Assembly: GCA_947630625.1 (NCBI GenBank) | Contig: CANRIL010000024.1 | Coordinates: 1-39,551 of the forward strand | Origin: an uncultured Clostridia bacterium | Lineage (GTDB): Bacteria > Bacillota > Clostridia > Oscillospirales > CAG-272 | Length of the DNA stretch: 39,551 nt | Direction: 5' to 3' | In this document: in pieces, positions 6,855 through 18,516 of the stretch | Numbering within the stretch: the stretch's first letter is position 1 | Layout of the letters: each line of letters starts with the position of its first letter | The notes under the pieces: model-generated | What the model was told of the DNA's origin: nothing | What the model saw: the letters and a program-made list of their open reading frames with translations, nothing else | Databases searched by the model: none | Made by a program: the position numbers and the translations under genes

Positions 6855-8220
6855 CGAAAGCACAAAGGAAATATGGCAGGCGGTAAAGACAAGCCTGCGG
6901 GACGCTTTTCCGGCGTTCGCCTACGACCTGTGGGTACCGGCGCTTGAACTCAGCGATATAGACGAGAGCCGCGCCGTGCTTGTCTGCACGAGCGACACAA
7001 AATATAGGATAATAAAAACAAGGCATATAGAGACGATATCGCGCGTATTCCGCGAGGTGCTAGGATACCCGGTCGAAGTCGAAATAGTGTTGAAGGAAGA
7101 GCCTGAAACAAGGGAACCCGAAACGCCCCCGGCCGAGGTCAGGCGGGAGCCGGGGAGAACATCTGAAAAGATGATGGGGACAGGGACCGACAGCTTTGTT
7201 TTCCATAAGGAATACACGTTTGATAATTTCATTGTCGGCGGCTCCAACAAATTCGCACACGCTGCATGCGTCGCCGTCGCGAACAATCCGGGCGAAGTAT
7301 ATAATCCCCTTTTCATATACGGACAGAGTGGGCTCGGCAAAACGCATCTGATGTACGCGGTCGCAAACGAAGTCAGGCGGCAGGACCCGACAAAAAAGAT
7401 AATATACGTGACGTGCGAGGAATTCACGAACGAGCTGATCGAGGCTTTAGCGAAGAAAAACCCGCTCGTAAATTCCGCGTTCCGCGAAAAATACAGGCAG
7501 GCGGACGTTCTTCTGATAGACGACGTACAGTTTATCGGCGGCAAGGAATCAATGCAGGAGGAATTCTTCCACACGTTCAACGAGCTTTACGACAACCATA
7601 AGCAGATCATTCTAACGTCAGATAGACCCCCGAAGGAGATAAACCTGCTCGTCGACAGGCTGAGATTCCGCTTTGAAGTCGGTCTTTTAGCCGACATACA
7701 GCCGCCGGATATGGAGCTGCGCTCGGCGATCATAATGAAAAAAGCGGAAACTGCAGGTATCTCGCTTTCGCCGGAAGTCGTCAGATTCCTGTCCGACAAG
7801 CTCAAGAGCAATATCCGTCAGATCGAAGGATCGCTGAAAAGGCTCGGCGCTATGAGTCTGCTCTCAGGCGAGGAGATAACGCCGGAGATGGCGGCAAGAT
7901 GCCTTTCGGATATAGTTTCAGAGGAGCTGCCGCTGTCAGTCAAGATATCACGCGTCATCGAGGGAGTTTGCGACAAATACGGAGTTGAGGAAGCGGACAT
8001 AAGGAGCAAGAAGCGGACGAGCGATATAACGTGGGCGCGCCATGTCACCGTTTACATTTTAAGAAAAAAGACGGACATGTCGCTCCAGGATATCGGAGCC
8101 GAGCTAAAGCGCGACCACTCGACGATCCTTCATTCATACAACACGATCGAAAACGAGATCAAAACGAACCCGCCTTTCGCGGCGGAAATAAACGAACTGA
8201 TGAACGAAATAGATATTTGA
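6844..8220 (+). CDS. dnaA: Chromosomal replication initiator DnaA
   Basis: A 458-residue protein with all four DnaA domains. Domain I covers about residues 1-82 (W-x-A-V-K-x-S-L), and a short Pro/Glu-rich linker covers about 84-115. The AAA+ domain has Walker A YGQSGLGKTH (159-168), Walker B VLLIDDVQF (223-231) and sensor segment ILTSDRPPKEI. The DNA-binding domain IV carries the signature RDHSTILHSYNTIE near the C-terminus. DnaA-ATP binds TTATCCACA boxes and melts the origin. The linker is shorter than in many Firmicutes. The ATG at 6844 is preceded by GAGGA. It is followed by the oriC-like region and dnaN. Confidence 0.98.
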   Translation: MKNDESTKEIWQAVKTSLRDAFPAFAYDLWVPALELSDIDESRAVLVCTSDTKYRIIKTRHIETISRVFREVLGYPVEVEIVLKEEPETREPETPPAEVRREPGRTSEKMMGTGTDSFVFHKEYTFDNFIVGGSNKFAHAACVAVANNPGEVYNPLFIYGQSGLGKTHLMYAVANEVRRQDPTKKIIYVTCEEFTNELIEALAKKNPLVNSAFREKYRQADVLLIDDVQFIGGKESMQEEFFHTFNELYDNHKQIILTSDRPPKEINLLVDRLRFRFEVGLLADIQPPDMELRSAIIMKKAETAGISLSPEVVRFLSDKLKSNIRQIEGSLKRLGAMSLLSGEEITPEMAARCLSDIVSEELPLSVKISRVIEGVCDKYGVEEADIRSKKRTSDITWARHVTVYILRKKTDMSLQDIGAELKRDHSTILHSYNTIENEIKTNPPFAAEINELMNEIDI

Positions 8221-8737
8221 CATTCGCATATTATCCACAATCGGTGGAAAACGTTGTGGAAAAGTCGGATCGTCATGATGGAAAACATCTCTTTTCGCCC
8301 CGCTCTTTCCTTGCGAGCGGAAAAATGAAACTTTTAAAAACGTCCGTGGCGGCCATGTTGAAAAGTAGAAAACGCCATATTTTAGACGTTTTCCGATTAA
8401 ATTTTACATAAATTTCCTCACCACTTATCAAACGCAAAGCAACAGCTTTTCAACATCGCAAATCGGAATTTCAGACGCCCGAAAACCGAGCCGGAAAAGC
8501 ATACAAACGACTTTTCAACCGGTTCAACACACCTACGACGACTGCTACTGCTAAAAAAGAATAATATAAAATATATATATCGAGGCAGCGCGGCTCAAAA
8601 AACGTATCCACACGCTTTCGCCAAGTCTGAAAAAGGACGGAAGAGCCGCAGCATGAAAGCTTTATCGGGCAGGAGCTGAAAAAGCAAATATTTTCATAAG
8701 CATAAATAAAGAAAACCGAAAGAGGAGAAAACGAAAC
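8221..8737. other. oriC: Candidate oriC between dnaA and dnaN
   Basis: This 517-base gene-free region holds a perfect DnaA box TTATCCACA (8231-8239), a reverse TTTTCCACA (8255-8263), and GTATCCACA (8604-8612). Several related TTTTCAAC-type sites also occur (reverse at 8356-8364; 8447-8455; 8512-8520). A pure AT tract (about 8554-8580) follows a triplet array. Position between dnaA and dnaN, box clustering and an AT-rich element are the hallmarks of a Firmicute origin. The ORF-like frames crossing it show no family features. Confidence 0.75.
8533..8580. other. DnaA-trio-like array and AT-rich unwinding element
   Basis: From 8533 to 8553 the plus strand reads as seven in-phase triplets, CTA CGA CGA CTG CTA CTG CTA. 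Read 3' to 5', the complement is GAT GCT GCT GAC GAT GAC GAT, resembling the 3'-GAT DnaA-trio described in Bacillus subtilis. It abuts an almost pure A/T stretch to 8580. Box, then trio, then AT tract is the expected order. The AT tract is obvious; the trio is inference. Confidence 0.45.
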
Positions 8738-9880
8738 ATGAAGCTTGTTTTTGAAAAGACACCGCTTATCGCGGCTGTAACACCGGCGATGAACGCCACA
8801 TCAAACAAAAATACACTCACGGCAATAGACGGTCTTTTGTTTGACGCAAAGGACGGGGAATGCGTCATCACGGCGTACGACAATGAAAAAGGGATCAGAA
8901 CATCAGTCGAGGCCGAGGTAAAAGAGCCGGGATGCTATATCATAAACGCGCAGAAATTTTATTCCATAATAAAGGCGATGCCGGATGAGGAGATCACCGT
9001 CACCGTCAACGACAAGATGAACGTCAAAATCGAGAGCGGCAGAAGCAGCTTTGAGCTTCACGCGCTTCCGGGGTCAGATTTCCCCTCGCTCCCAACTTTG
9101 TCAGGCGAGCGCGGATTTGACGTTCCGCAGCATATAATGAAAAAATTCGTCTCGCAGACTGCGTTCGCGATAGCGCAGAAGGATCAGAGGCCTATATTTA
9201 CAGGCGCGCATTTCAGAGTCACGGCCGACGATATGACCGTCGTCTCCTGCGACGGAAACAGGCTCGCAAAGTGCACGTCCGTGTGCGAGATCGGCAACAG
9301 GCAGGGCGGAGACGAGGATATAAAATTCAACGTCCCCGGAAAGACGCTGTCCGAGCTCGGAAAGCTGCTTTCCGACACCGAGGACCCGGTGACCGTTCTG
9401 CTCACGAGAAAGCACGTTATATTCACGGTCGGCGGGATAGTGTTCTTCTCGCGCCTGATCGAGGGAGAATATATAGATTACAACAGGATCATACCGAGCT
9501 CGCAGAAGATCACGGTCGAGATCAACAGAGCGGCGCTTTCGGCATCGCTTGAAAGAGCGTCTTTGATGATTGAGGAAAAATCAGGGAGCGGCAGAGGATA
9601 TGTCACATGCAACTTTGTCGGCGACAAACTCTCGATCACGGCGGACAGCATAACGGGTTCGTTCTTTGACGAGATCCCCGTCGGAAAAGAAGGCGACGAC
9701 ATAAAGATCGGCTTCAATTGCAGATTCCTGCTCGACGCGATCCGCGCCGCGGACGCGGAGACGGTGAAGATCGCGCTCTCGACGCCGCTGATGGGCGTCT
9801 CGATAACGGACGCGGATGAAAGACCGGAGGACGAGGGAGATTTCCTGTTCTTCGTCATGCCCGTGAGAATGAAGGACTGA
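8738..9880 (+). CDS. dnaN: DNA polymerase III beta subunit (sliding clamp)
   Basis: A 380-residue protein of standard clamp length, with the three repeated clamp folds. Recognisable segments are the N-terminal MKLVFEKTPL, the domain 1 phrase GLLFDAKDGECVITAYD, the middle RPIFTGAHF and VVSCDGNRLA, and the C-terminal FNCRFLLDAIRA and FFVMPVRM, the peptide-binding pocket end (usual form M-P-x-R). It encircles DNA and tethers polymerase III and repair proteins. AGAGGAG lies about nine bases upstream of the ATG. It directly follows oriC and precedes recF by five bases. Confidence 0.97.
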   Translation: MKLVFEKTPLIAAVTPAMNATSNKNTLTAIDGLLFDAKDGECVITAYDNEKGIRTSVEAEVKEPGCYIINAQKFYSIIKAMPDEEITVTVNDKMNVKIESGRSSFELHALPGSDFPSLPTLSGERGFDVPQHIMKKFVSQTAFAIAQKDQRPIFTGAHFRVTADDMTVVSCDGNRLAKCTSVCEIGNRQGGDEDIKFNVPGKTLSELGKLLSDTEDPVTVLLTRKHVIFTVGGIVFFSRLIEGEYIDYNRIIPSSQKITVEINRAALSASLERASLMIEEKSGSGRGYVTCNFVGDKLSITADSITGSFFDEIPVGKEGDDIKIGFNCRFLLDAIRAADAETVKIALSTPLMGVSITDADERPEDEGDFLFFVMPVRMKD

Positions 9881-9885
9881 AAACT

Positions 9886-11016
9886 TTGATCTGCAAAAGG
9901 GTCGAATATAAGGATTTTCGGAACATAAAGGACGAGACTGTAAGCTTTTCTCCCTCAACGACGATACTTTACGGAAAAAACGCGCAGGGAAAGACGAACA
10001 TGCTTGAAGGCGTCTACATCTTCGCGCAGGGGAAAAGCCACAGGGCCGGAAGGGATTCGGAGCTCGTCAGGTTCGGCGCCGATTCCGCGCGGCTCACGAT
10101 GACGTATGAGTCGGCGGGCAGAGAAAACACTCTCTCGCTTGTGATCGAGGGCGGAAGGCACAAAATACCGTATAAAAACGGCATAAAGCTCGACAGGCTC
10201 TCGGAAATGATAGGCAATTTCCGCGCCGTGCTGTTTTCGCCGGAGCATCTGGCGATAGTAAAGGCTGGTCCGTCCGAGAGGCGCGCGTTTCTCGATGTGG
10301 CGATCTCGCAGCTTCGTCCCGTATATATGAGGACGCTTCAGAGATATAATACGATCCTTATGCAAAGAAACGCGCTTTTGAAGAGCATGAAGCAGAATAC
10401 GTCAGCGTCACTGATAAGCTCGCTTGAGGCATGGTCGGAGAAGCTTTCGGAATACGCGGCGAGAGTCGCCGTTGTGAGAGCTGACTACGCGGAAAAGCTG
10501 TCTGAGCTGACCTCGGAACTTTACGCGGACATGACAGGCAAAAAGGAATCCGTCTTTATATCGTATCACGGAACGTCGCGCATCGGCGGCGACTATGGGG
10601 ATGAAAAAAGGATACGGGAGATATACAGGCGCCAGCTGACGGAAAACGTCGAGAGGGAGATAATGCTCGGTTCGACGCAGTACGGCGTCCACAAAGACGA
10701 CGTTGACATAATGCTGAACGACAGGGAGGCAAAGTTTTTCGCGTCTCAGGGACAGCAGCGCAGCATAGTTCTGACGCTGAAGCTGGCAGAGGGAGAATAT
10801 TCGAAGAGAGAGACAGGCGAATATCCAGTGTTTCTGCTTGACGATATTCTCTCCGAGCTCGACCCGGCAAGGCGGTCTTACGTCGTATCCGGAATAAAGG
10901 ACAGGCAGGTGATAATCACCTCATGCGATATGTCCGTGAAAAGAAGAATACGCGGAGGGCTTTCGTACTGCGTCAGGTCGGGCACAGCGTCGCTTATGGC
11001 GGGAGCAAAAGAATAA
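9886..11016 (+). CDS. recF: DNA replication and repair protein RecF
   Basis: A 376-residue SMC-like ATPase starting at a TTG codon five bases after the dnaN stop; AAGGA at the dnaN end can serve as its ribosome binding site. Walker A is YGKNAQGKTN (about residues 29-38). Other family segments are the SPEHLAIVKAGPSERRAFLD region and the ABC signature/Walker B pair, SQGQQRSIVLTLKLAE and VFLLDDILSELDPARR, near the C-terminus. RecF loads RecA at gapped DNA with RecO and RecR. The small S4-domain gene that often sits between dnaN and recF in Bacilli is absent. Confidence 0.97.
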   Translation: MICKRVEYKDFRNIKDETVSFSPSTTILYGKNAQGKTNMLEGVYIFAQGKSHRAGRDSELVRFGADSARLTMTYESAGRENTLSLVIEGGRHKIPYKNGIKLDRLSEMIGNFRAVLFSPEHLAIVKAGPSERRAFLDVAISQLRPVYMRTLQRYNTILMQRNALLKSMKQNTSASLISSLEAWSEKLSEYAARVAVVRADYAEKLSELTSELYADMTGKKESVFISYHGTSRIGGDYGDEKRIREIYRRQLTENVEREIMLGSTQYGVHKDDVDIMLNDREAKFFASQGQQRSIVLTLKLAEGEYSKRETGEYPVFLLDDILSELDPARRSYVVSGIKDRQVIITSCDMSVKRRIRGGLSYCVRSGTASLMAGAKE

Positions 11017-11019
11017 ATC

Positions 11020-11289
11020 ATGTATGTCAATACAGGTAACGGAAGGCTGATGAGAGAAGAGACCATCGTCGGAATATTCGATATGGATACGGCGACGATG
11101 GGGCCGGCGACGAAGGAGTTTTTGTCCTCGTCACAGCGGGAGGGAAGAGTCGTTTTGACGACGTATGAGCTCCCGAAGAGCTTTATTTTGACGGTCGACG
11201 ATATGGTGACGCTGTCGCAGCTTTCAACGTCGGCGCTCGCGGGAAGGATAACGGCGGGCGCGGCAAGAGAAGACGATATGCCGCAGTGA
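11020..11289 (+). CDS. remB: RemB/YaaB-type DUF370 protein
   Basis: An 89-residue protein of the DUF370 family. Family-like phrases are VGIFDMDTATMGPATKEFL, a central ELPKSFILT and LSQLSTSALAGR. In Bacillus subtilis the orthologue YaaB/RemB lies in the same place between recF and gyrB and is linked to extracellular matrix gene regulation; RemA paralogues bind DNA as a ring. It starts three bases after the recF stop, so it belongs to that transcript. Function in this organism is inferred from family and position. Confidence 0.88.
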   Translation: MYVNTGNGRLMREETIVGIFDMDTATMGPATKEFLSSSQREGRVVLTTYELPKSFILTVDDMVTLSQLSTSALAGRITAGAAREDDMPQ

Positions 11290-11341
11290 TCGTATATAGA
11301 AAAATTTACAGATAAATTGTTTCATTTGACGGAAAGGTTGA

Positions 11342-13333
<1,992 letters not shown>

Positions 13334-13416
13334 GACAGATACAAATAAAACTAAAGCAGTACAAAAGCTATTGAAAGAGTCCGGAGAGCGAAAGCTTTGA
13401 CCGGTTAATTGACACA

Positions 13417-15948
13417 ATGAAAAAGAACGAGACAGAAAACATAGAGTTTCCGGAACAGAAAATAGTAGATATCGAGATGCACGAGGAGGTCAAGCGCTCC
13501 TACATCGCGTATTCGATGAGCGTTATAACGAGCCGCGCCCTGCCTGATGTAAGGGACGGTCTTAAGCCCGTGCAGCGAAGAATACTATATTCGATGTATG
13601 AAGAGAAATACACGTACGACAGGCCGACATATAAGTCCGCAAAGATCGTCGGCGCCGTCATGGGCAACTATCACCCTCACGGCGACTCGTCCGTGTATCT
13701 CGCGCTTGTCAGAATGGCGCAGCCTTTCTCATATAGATACCCGCTCGTGTTCGGAGACGGAAACTTCGGCTCCGTCGACGGCGACCCGCCGGCGGCGATG
13801 AGGTATACGGAGGCAAAGCTCGAACGGCTTTCAAACGAGATGGTGGCCGATATCGACAAGGACGTTGTCGATTTCAGACCGAACTACGACAATACTTTGA
13901 AGGAGCCGATCGTTTTGCCGTCCCGCTTCCCGAACCTGCTCGTAAACGGCAGCATGGGCATCGCGGTCGGAATGGCGACGAATATCCCGACGCACAACCT
14001 TGCCGAGGTCATTGACGGAACGCTTTATATGATGGATCATCCCGACGCTGAAACGGTCGAGCTGATGAGATATATAAAGGGACCCGACTTCCCGACAGGG
14101 GCGATAGTATACGGGACATCGGGCATCCTCGAAGCGTATTCGACAGGCAGAGGACATATAACAGTCCGCTCGCGCACCGAGATAGACGAGGAAAATCACC
14201 GCATACTCGTGACCGAGATACCGTACGGCGTGAATAAGAGCATGCTCGTTGAGAGCATTTCAGACCTTCACCGCGAAAAGAAGATAGACGGGATCACGGG
14301 TCTGCGCGACGAATCGGGCAGAGCCGGAATGAAGATCGTAATAGAGTACAGGCGCGACATAAATCCGCAGGTGCTGCTCAATCAGCTCTTCAGGTTCACG
14401 CAGCTCCAGGACACGTGCGCCGTCAATATGGTGGCGCTTGTGAACGGCGAGCCGAAGACGTGCACGCTCAAGGATATTCTCCGTGAATACATACTCCATC
14501 AGGAGTCCGTAGTCACAAGAAGGCTCACGTTCGATCTTGAAAGGGCGCGCCGCGAGGCACATATATATGAGGGTTACAAGATCGCCATCGACCATATTGA
14601 CGAGGTCATCGCGATTATAAAGGGGTCAGCCTCGATCCCCGACGCCAAGGAAAACTTAATGGCGGCGTTCGGTCTTTCGGAGATACAGGCTCAGGCGATC
14701 GTGGAGATGACGCTCGGAAGGCTGTCAGGTCTTGAACGCAGCAAGATAGAGGACAGGCTTGCCAAGCTTTACCTTGAAATAGAAAATATCGAATCTATTC
14801 TTGCGGATGAAGAAAAGCTTAAAAACCTCATCAAGAGCGAAATGATCGCCATCCGCGACAAATACGGCGACAAGAGACTGACAGAGATCGTTCCGGTCGA
14901 GGATGAAATTCTTGCTGAGGATCTGATAGACCGCCACAACTGCATCATCACGATCTCGCACAGCGGCTATATCAAGCGCCAGCGCGCGGACACGTATACG
15001 GCGCAGCGGCGCGGCGGCAAGGGCATCATAGCGATGACGACGAAGGAAGAGGACTACATCGAGCGCGTCATCTCCGTCGGCAGCCACAGCGACCTTTTGA
15101 TGTTCACTGACAGCGGCAAAGTATATACGAAGCGCGCGTACCAGATACCGGAATCGGGCAGGGCGTCGCGCGGAACGAATATCGCGAACGTGATAGAGCT
15201 TGAGCCGAAGGATTCCGTGACGGCGTTCGTCGCGGTCGACGGTTACGAAGAAGGCAAGTATCTCTTGATGGTGACGAAGTTCGGCACCGTCAAGCGCACG
15301 GCTCTGTCCGAATTCGAATACCAGCGGCGCGGCGGAAAGCGCGCGATCACGCTTGATCCGGGGGACGAGCTCATCTATGTCGGCTGCACAGACGGCGAAA
15401 AGGACGTTATAATCGCGTCCGTCTCCGGCAGAGCAGTCAGATTCAGCGAAAGCGGCGTTCCGTGCCATGGAAGAAGCGCGAGAGGCGTCCGCGGCATAAG
15501 GCTGCGCGAGGGCGAAGCTGTTGTCGGCGTCGCGATCGTTGAGGCGGGGAAGACTCTATTGACAGTGACGGAGAACGGATTCGGCAAGAAGACGGAGTTT
15601 GAGAATTTTAACGCCAAAAACCGCGGCGGACTCGGCATTTTCTGCCACAATATAACCGAAAAAACAGGGAAGCTCGTCGGGCTCGCTGCCGTTTCGGACA
15701 ATGAAGATATAATGCTCATCACGGACAGCGGGATCATGATCCGCACGCCGGCGACGGATATAAGCACGTTTGGGCGTACGGCGTCCGGCGTTATCGTCAT
15801 GCGCACGAACGGCGCAAAGGTGGCGAATTTCGCCGTCGTCGAAAAGGATGAGGAAAACGGACCTGCCGACAAGGATAAGGACGGCGAGCCGACAGACGAT
15901 ATCGAATCATTTGACGAGAGCGAAACGGAGGATCAGACTGAGGAATGA
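13417..15948 (+). CDS. gyrA: DNA gyrase subunit A
   Basis: An 843-residue GyrA. The breakage-reunion domain opens with [24 protein letters not shown]; the catalytic tyrosine is Y130 in [10 protein letters not shown]. The quinolone region reads [17 protein letters not shown]: Ser91 matches E. coli Ser83, but the position of Asp87 is Leu95 rather than Asp/Glu. The C-terminal beta-pinwheel includes the GyrA-box-like QRRGGKG (about residue 530), which favours gyrase over topoisomerase IV, with related QRRGGKR and NRGGLG blades. An acidic tail ends the protein. No strong ribosome binding site precedes the ATG. The stop overlaps the next start (ATGA). Confidence 0.96.
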   Translation: MKKNETENIEFPEQKIVDIEMHEEVKRSYIAYSMSVITSRALPDVRDGLKPVQRRILYSMYEEKYTYDRPTYKSAKIVGAVMGNYHPHGDSSVYLALVRMAQPFSYRYPLVFGDGNFGSVDGDPPAAMRYTEAKLERLSNEMVADIDKDVVDFRPNYDNTLKEPIVLPSRFPNLLVNGSMGIAVGMATNIPTHNLAEVIDGTLYMMDHPDAETVELMRYIKGPDFPTGAIVYGTSGILEAYSTGRGHITVRSRTEIDEENHRILVTEIPYGVNKSMLVESISDLHREKKIDGITGLRDESGRAGMKIVIEYRRDINPQVLLNQLFRFTQLQDTCAVNMVALVNGEPKTCTLKDILREYILHQESVVTRRLTFDLERARREAHIYEGYKIAIDHIDEVIAIIKGSASIPDAKENLMAAFGLSEIQAQAIVEMTLGRLSGLERSKIEDRLAKLYLEIENIESILADEEKLKNLIKSEMIAIRDKYGDKRLTEIVPVEDEILAEDLIDRHNCIITISHSGYIKRQRADTYTAQRRGGKGIIAMTTKEEDYIERVISVGSHSDLLMFTDSGKVYTKRAYQIPESGRASRGTNIANVIELEPKDSVTAFVAVDGYEEGKYLLMVTKFGTVKRTALSEFEYQRRGGKRAITLDPGDELIYVGCTDGEKDVIIASVSGRAVRFSESGVPCHGRSARGVRGIRLREGEAVVGVAIVEAGKTLLTVTENGFGKKTEFENFNAKNRGGLGIFCHNITEKTGKLVGLAAVSDNEDIMLITDSGIMIRTPATDISTFGRTASGVIVMRTNGAKVANFAVVEKDEENGPADKDKDGEPTDDIESFDESETEDQTEE

Positions 15949-16589
15949 AAAAGATCGCGGCGTTTCTTTTGTTGACTGTTGTCCTGGTCATGTTGTCGGG
16001 ATGCGAAAAGGGGCCGACTGACGAGGAGGCGAAGGAGATCGTCGCCGGGCTCGTTGAGAAGTCGTATGAATTCAACGTGATCTATTTCGGGGAAGGCATG
16101 CCGGCGGAGGCTGATTCGGACGAAGACTACGTCGGATATTATTCGCGGCTTACGGACGACGCGCCATATCTTACGGAAGCCGAGCTCAGAGAAGCGACGC
16201 TCGGGGTGTATACCGAGAAATACGCGTCCGTTTTGTTCCAGACGTTTTTGTCCGGGATAAACGACCCGGATACGGGAGGCGTCGTTTACGCGCGTTACGT
16301 CGAAAACGGGGACAGGCTCACAAAGATGGTGGATTACGAGCCGTTTGTGGAAAAGCAGCGCACTTATGACCTTGAAAACATCACGATCGACCGTTCAAAG
16401 CCGGACGAGATAAAGGCGACGCTGAAATCGTTTATCGACGGAAAAGAAGACGTGGATGTAACGCTTATAATCAGGCGCGAGGAAAGAACGCCTGAAACAG
16501 CGGAAACGGCAGCCGAAGGAAGCGAGACGGGGAGAGGGGAGCCCGCGGGACTGCAATACGTCTGGCGGCTCGACAGCCCGACATACTGA
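15945..16589 (+). CDS. Putative lipoprotein of unknown function
   Basis: A 214-residue protein with a clear lipoprotein signal: basic MKK, a hydrophobic stretch, and lipobox LSGC with Cys20 as the predicted lipid-modified residue. The mature part is rich in Asp/Glu and has no motif I recognise; the C-terminal part contains a Glu/Thr/Ala-rich stretch before a final [10 protein letters not shown]. It overlaps the gyrA stop by four bases (ATGA), so translation is probably coupled. It should sit on the outer face of the cytoplasmic membrane. A link to gyrase is not implied; it may simply share the transcript. Confidence 0.8.
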   Translation: MKKIAAFLLLTVVLVMLSGCEKGPTDEEAKEIVAGLVEKSYEFNVIYFGEGMPAEADSDEDYVGYYSRLTDDAPYLTEAELREATLGVYTEKYASVLFQTFLSGINDPDTGGVVYARYVENGDRLTKMVDYEPFVEKQRTYDLENITIDRSKPDEIKATLKSFIDGKEDVDVTLIIRREERTPETAETAAEGSETGRGEPAGLQYVWRLDSPTY

Positions 16590-16649
16590 GACTTTTAAAA
16601 GGTTAGTCCGGGGAGCGAAAAATTTTTTTCGGAAATTTTGCAAAACCGC

Positions 16650-16678
16650 TTGAAAAAGCGCTCTGAAGCTGGTACAAT
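16650..16678 (+). promoter_or_regulatory. Promoter of recA
   Basis: TTGAAA (16650-16655) and TACAAT (16673-16678) are separated by 17 bases, a good sigma-A match. It begins 60 bases after the lipoprotein gene and about 50 bases before the recA ATG. Confidence 0.75.
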
Positions 16679-16686
16679 ATACGAAG

Positions 16687-16712
16687 AAAACATTTGTTCG
16701 GTCATATGACCG
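16687..16712. promoter_or_regulatory. Possible LexA operator and adjoining palindrome in the recA leader
   Basis: AAAACATTTGTTCG at 16687-16700 matches the Firmicute LexA box CGAAC-N4-GTTCG perfectly in the right half and three of five bases in the left. It lies just after the -10 hexamer, where a repressor would block transcription. It overlaps by two bases a perfect 14-base palindrome CGGTCATATGACCG (16699-16712). SOS control of recA is expected in Firmicutes; which of the two sites is used is not known. Confidence 0.5.
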
Positions 16713-16729
16713 CGGAACGGAGATAAAAA

Positions 16730-17851
16730 ATGGCAAAATCAAAGAAGACGACAACTGTAAAGGCGGCTCCCGCCGACGATAAGCAAAAGGCGCTCGCGGC
16801 GGCGCTCGCACAGATCGCGAAGGATTACGGCAGCGGAGCTATAATGAAGCTCGGAGATACACAGAACATGAGCGTCAGCGCGTCGCCGTCCGGTTCGATC
16901 ACGCTCGACCTCGCGCTTGGGATCGGCGGATATCCGAAGGGGCGCATAATAGAGATATACGGTCCCGAATCATCGGGCAAGACGACGCTCGCGCTCCACG
17001 CGATAGCGGAAGTTCAGAAGGCTGGCGGCGAGGCGGCGTTCATAGACGCGGAGCACGCGCTTGATCCCACCTATGCGGCGGCGCTCGGCGTCAATATAGA
17101 TTCTCTGCTCGTCTCTCAGCCGGACAGCGGCGACCAGGCGCTCTCGATCGCGGAGTCTCTCGTCCTTTCCGGGGCGATCGACATAATTGTCATAGACTCG
17201 GTGGCGGCTCTCGTTCCGCAGCAGGAGCTCGAAGGCGAGATGGGCACGGCGACGGTCGGACTTCAGGCGCGCCTCATGTCTCAGGCGCTCCGCAAGTTGT
17301 CGGGCTCGATATCGAAGACGAACTGCATCGTAATATTCATAAATCAGCTGCGCGAGAAGATCAACGTCATGTACGGCAACCCGGAGACAACGACGGGCGG
17401 CAGGGCGCTGAAGTTCTACGCGAGCGTTCGCCTTGACGTGAGAAAGGTCGAGGCGCTCAAGAACGGCTCGGAAATCTACGGCAGCAGAACGCGCGTCAAG
17501 GTCGTAAAGAACAAGGTCGCGCCGCCGTTCAGAACGGCGGAGTTCGATATGCTCTACGGAAAGGGCATTTCGAAATCGAGCGAGCTGATAGATCTCGGCG
17601 TCGACGCGGGCATAATCGTAAAGAGCGGGTCGTGGTTCTCATACGAGGGCAACAGGCTCGCGCAGGGGCGCGAGGCGGTGCGCAAGCTGCTTGAGGAGGA
17701 TCAGGCGCTCGCGGATGAGATCGAGGCGAAGATCAAGGAAAAATTCCTCTCCGGCGAGGATGCCGGCGATGAGGAGATCGACCCGGAGGAGCTTGACAAC
17801 GACGAGCTTGACATAAAGCTGCTCGATATTGACGGAGACGACGACATTTGA
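16730..17851 (+). CDS. recA: Recombinase RecA
   Basis: A 373-residue RecA. Walker A is GPESSGKTT (residues 78-86), Walker [13 protein letters not shown], loop L1 [18 protein letters not shown], and loop L2 [21 protein letters not shown]. It forms filaments on single-stranded DNA, drives strand exchange and stimulates LexA self-cleavage. The C-terminal tail is acidic, as usual. It has its own promoter and a CGGAGA ribosome binding site. Its stop overlaps the TTG start of recX. Confidence 0.99.
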   Translation: MAKSKKTTTVKAAPADDKQKALAAALAQIAKDYGSGAIMKLGDTQNMSVSASPSGSITLDLALGIGGYPKGRIIEIYGPESSGKTTLALHAIAEVQKAGGEAAFIDAEHALDPTYAAALGVNIDSLLVSQPDSGDQALSIAESLVLSGAIDIIVIDSVAALVPQQELEGEMGTATVGLQARLMSQALRKLSGSISKTNCIVIFINQLREKINVMYGNPETTTGGRALKFYASVRLDVRKVEALKNGSEIYGSRTRVKVVKNKVAPPFRTAEFDMLYGKGISKSSELIDLGVDAGIIVKSGSWFSYEGNRLAQGREAVRKLLEEDQALADEIEAKIKEKFLSGEDAGDEEIDPEELDNDELDIKLLDIDGDDDI

Positions 17852-18495
17852 GCGTCATAATATCGGACAAAAAACGGGGCGAGCTTGCGATCTCTTCCGA
17901 GCTGACGCTTACGGACACCGAAACCGGAGCACAGCTTCCGCTTTGCGTGCTGACATTGTTTGTCGACGAAAAGGGATATCGCATCGGCGATATCGTTGAC
18001 GACGGCGAGGTCGAGGAGATCGTCACGGCGTCGCGCGTCTACGACTGCGCCGTCGCGGGGGTAAAGCTTCTTTCGTACTCGGACAATTCTGTGCGCGGAC
18101 TTTCGCGCAAGCTTGTCACGCGTGGGTATGAGAGATCGTGCGCAGACGAGGCGGCGCGGGCGCTTTCGGAGCTCGGATATATAAACGAGCGCGAGCAGAT
18201 AGAGCGTAGAGGACGCAATATAGCTGAGCGCAAGCTACGCGGCAGCCGTCGCGTAGCTGCCGATCTTGCGTCTCTCGGATATGACCGTGACGCGATCGAA
18301 GAATGGGAGCGCGAATGCGGGATAAATTATGCGGAAATTTGCGCGCGCGCCATCATGCGCCGCGGAGGTTTGCCGCCCCGCTCGGACACGGACGGCAGAA
18401 GGCGGCTGATCTCGTATCTCTACCGTCAGGGGTTTTCGGGCGAGGACATAAGGGCTGCCGCGATCATGATCGTCGACGCGAAAGATACAAAGTGA
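17848..18495 (+). CDS. recX: Regulatory protein RecX
   Basis: A 215-residue RecX-family protein starting at TTG, overlapping the recA stop by four bases (TTGA). The family is built from three-helix repeats; here they are visible in [49 protein letters not shown] and the C-terminal [20 protein letters not shown]. RecX caps and destabilises RecA filaments. The overlap suggests tight stoichiometric coupling with RecA. The N-terminal 60 residues are more divergent. Confidence 0.93.
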   Translation: MSVIISDKKRGELAISSELTLTDTETGAQLPLCVLTLFVDEKGYRIGDIVDDGEVEEIVTASRVYDCAVAGVKLLSYSDNSVRGLSRKLVTRGYERSCADEAARALSELGYINEREQIERRGRNIAERKLRGSRRVAADLASLGYDRDAIEEWERECGINYAEICARAIMRRGGLPPRSDTDGRRRLISYLYRQGFSGEDIRAAAIMIVDAKDTK

Positions 18496-18516
18496 CATTT
18501 CGAAAGGATAGTACAT

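Noticed and set aside
8031-8411. Possible small gene between dnaA and dnaN
   Set aside because: The frame overlaps the dnaA 3' end and oriC boxes, with no ribosome binding site or family features.
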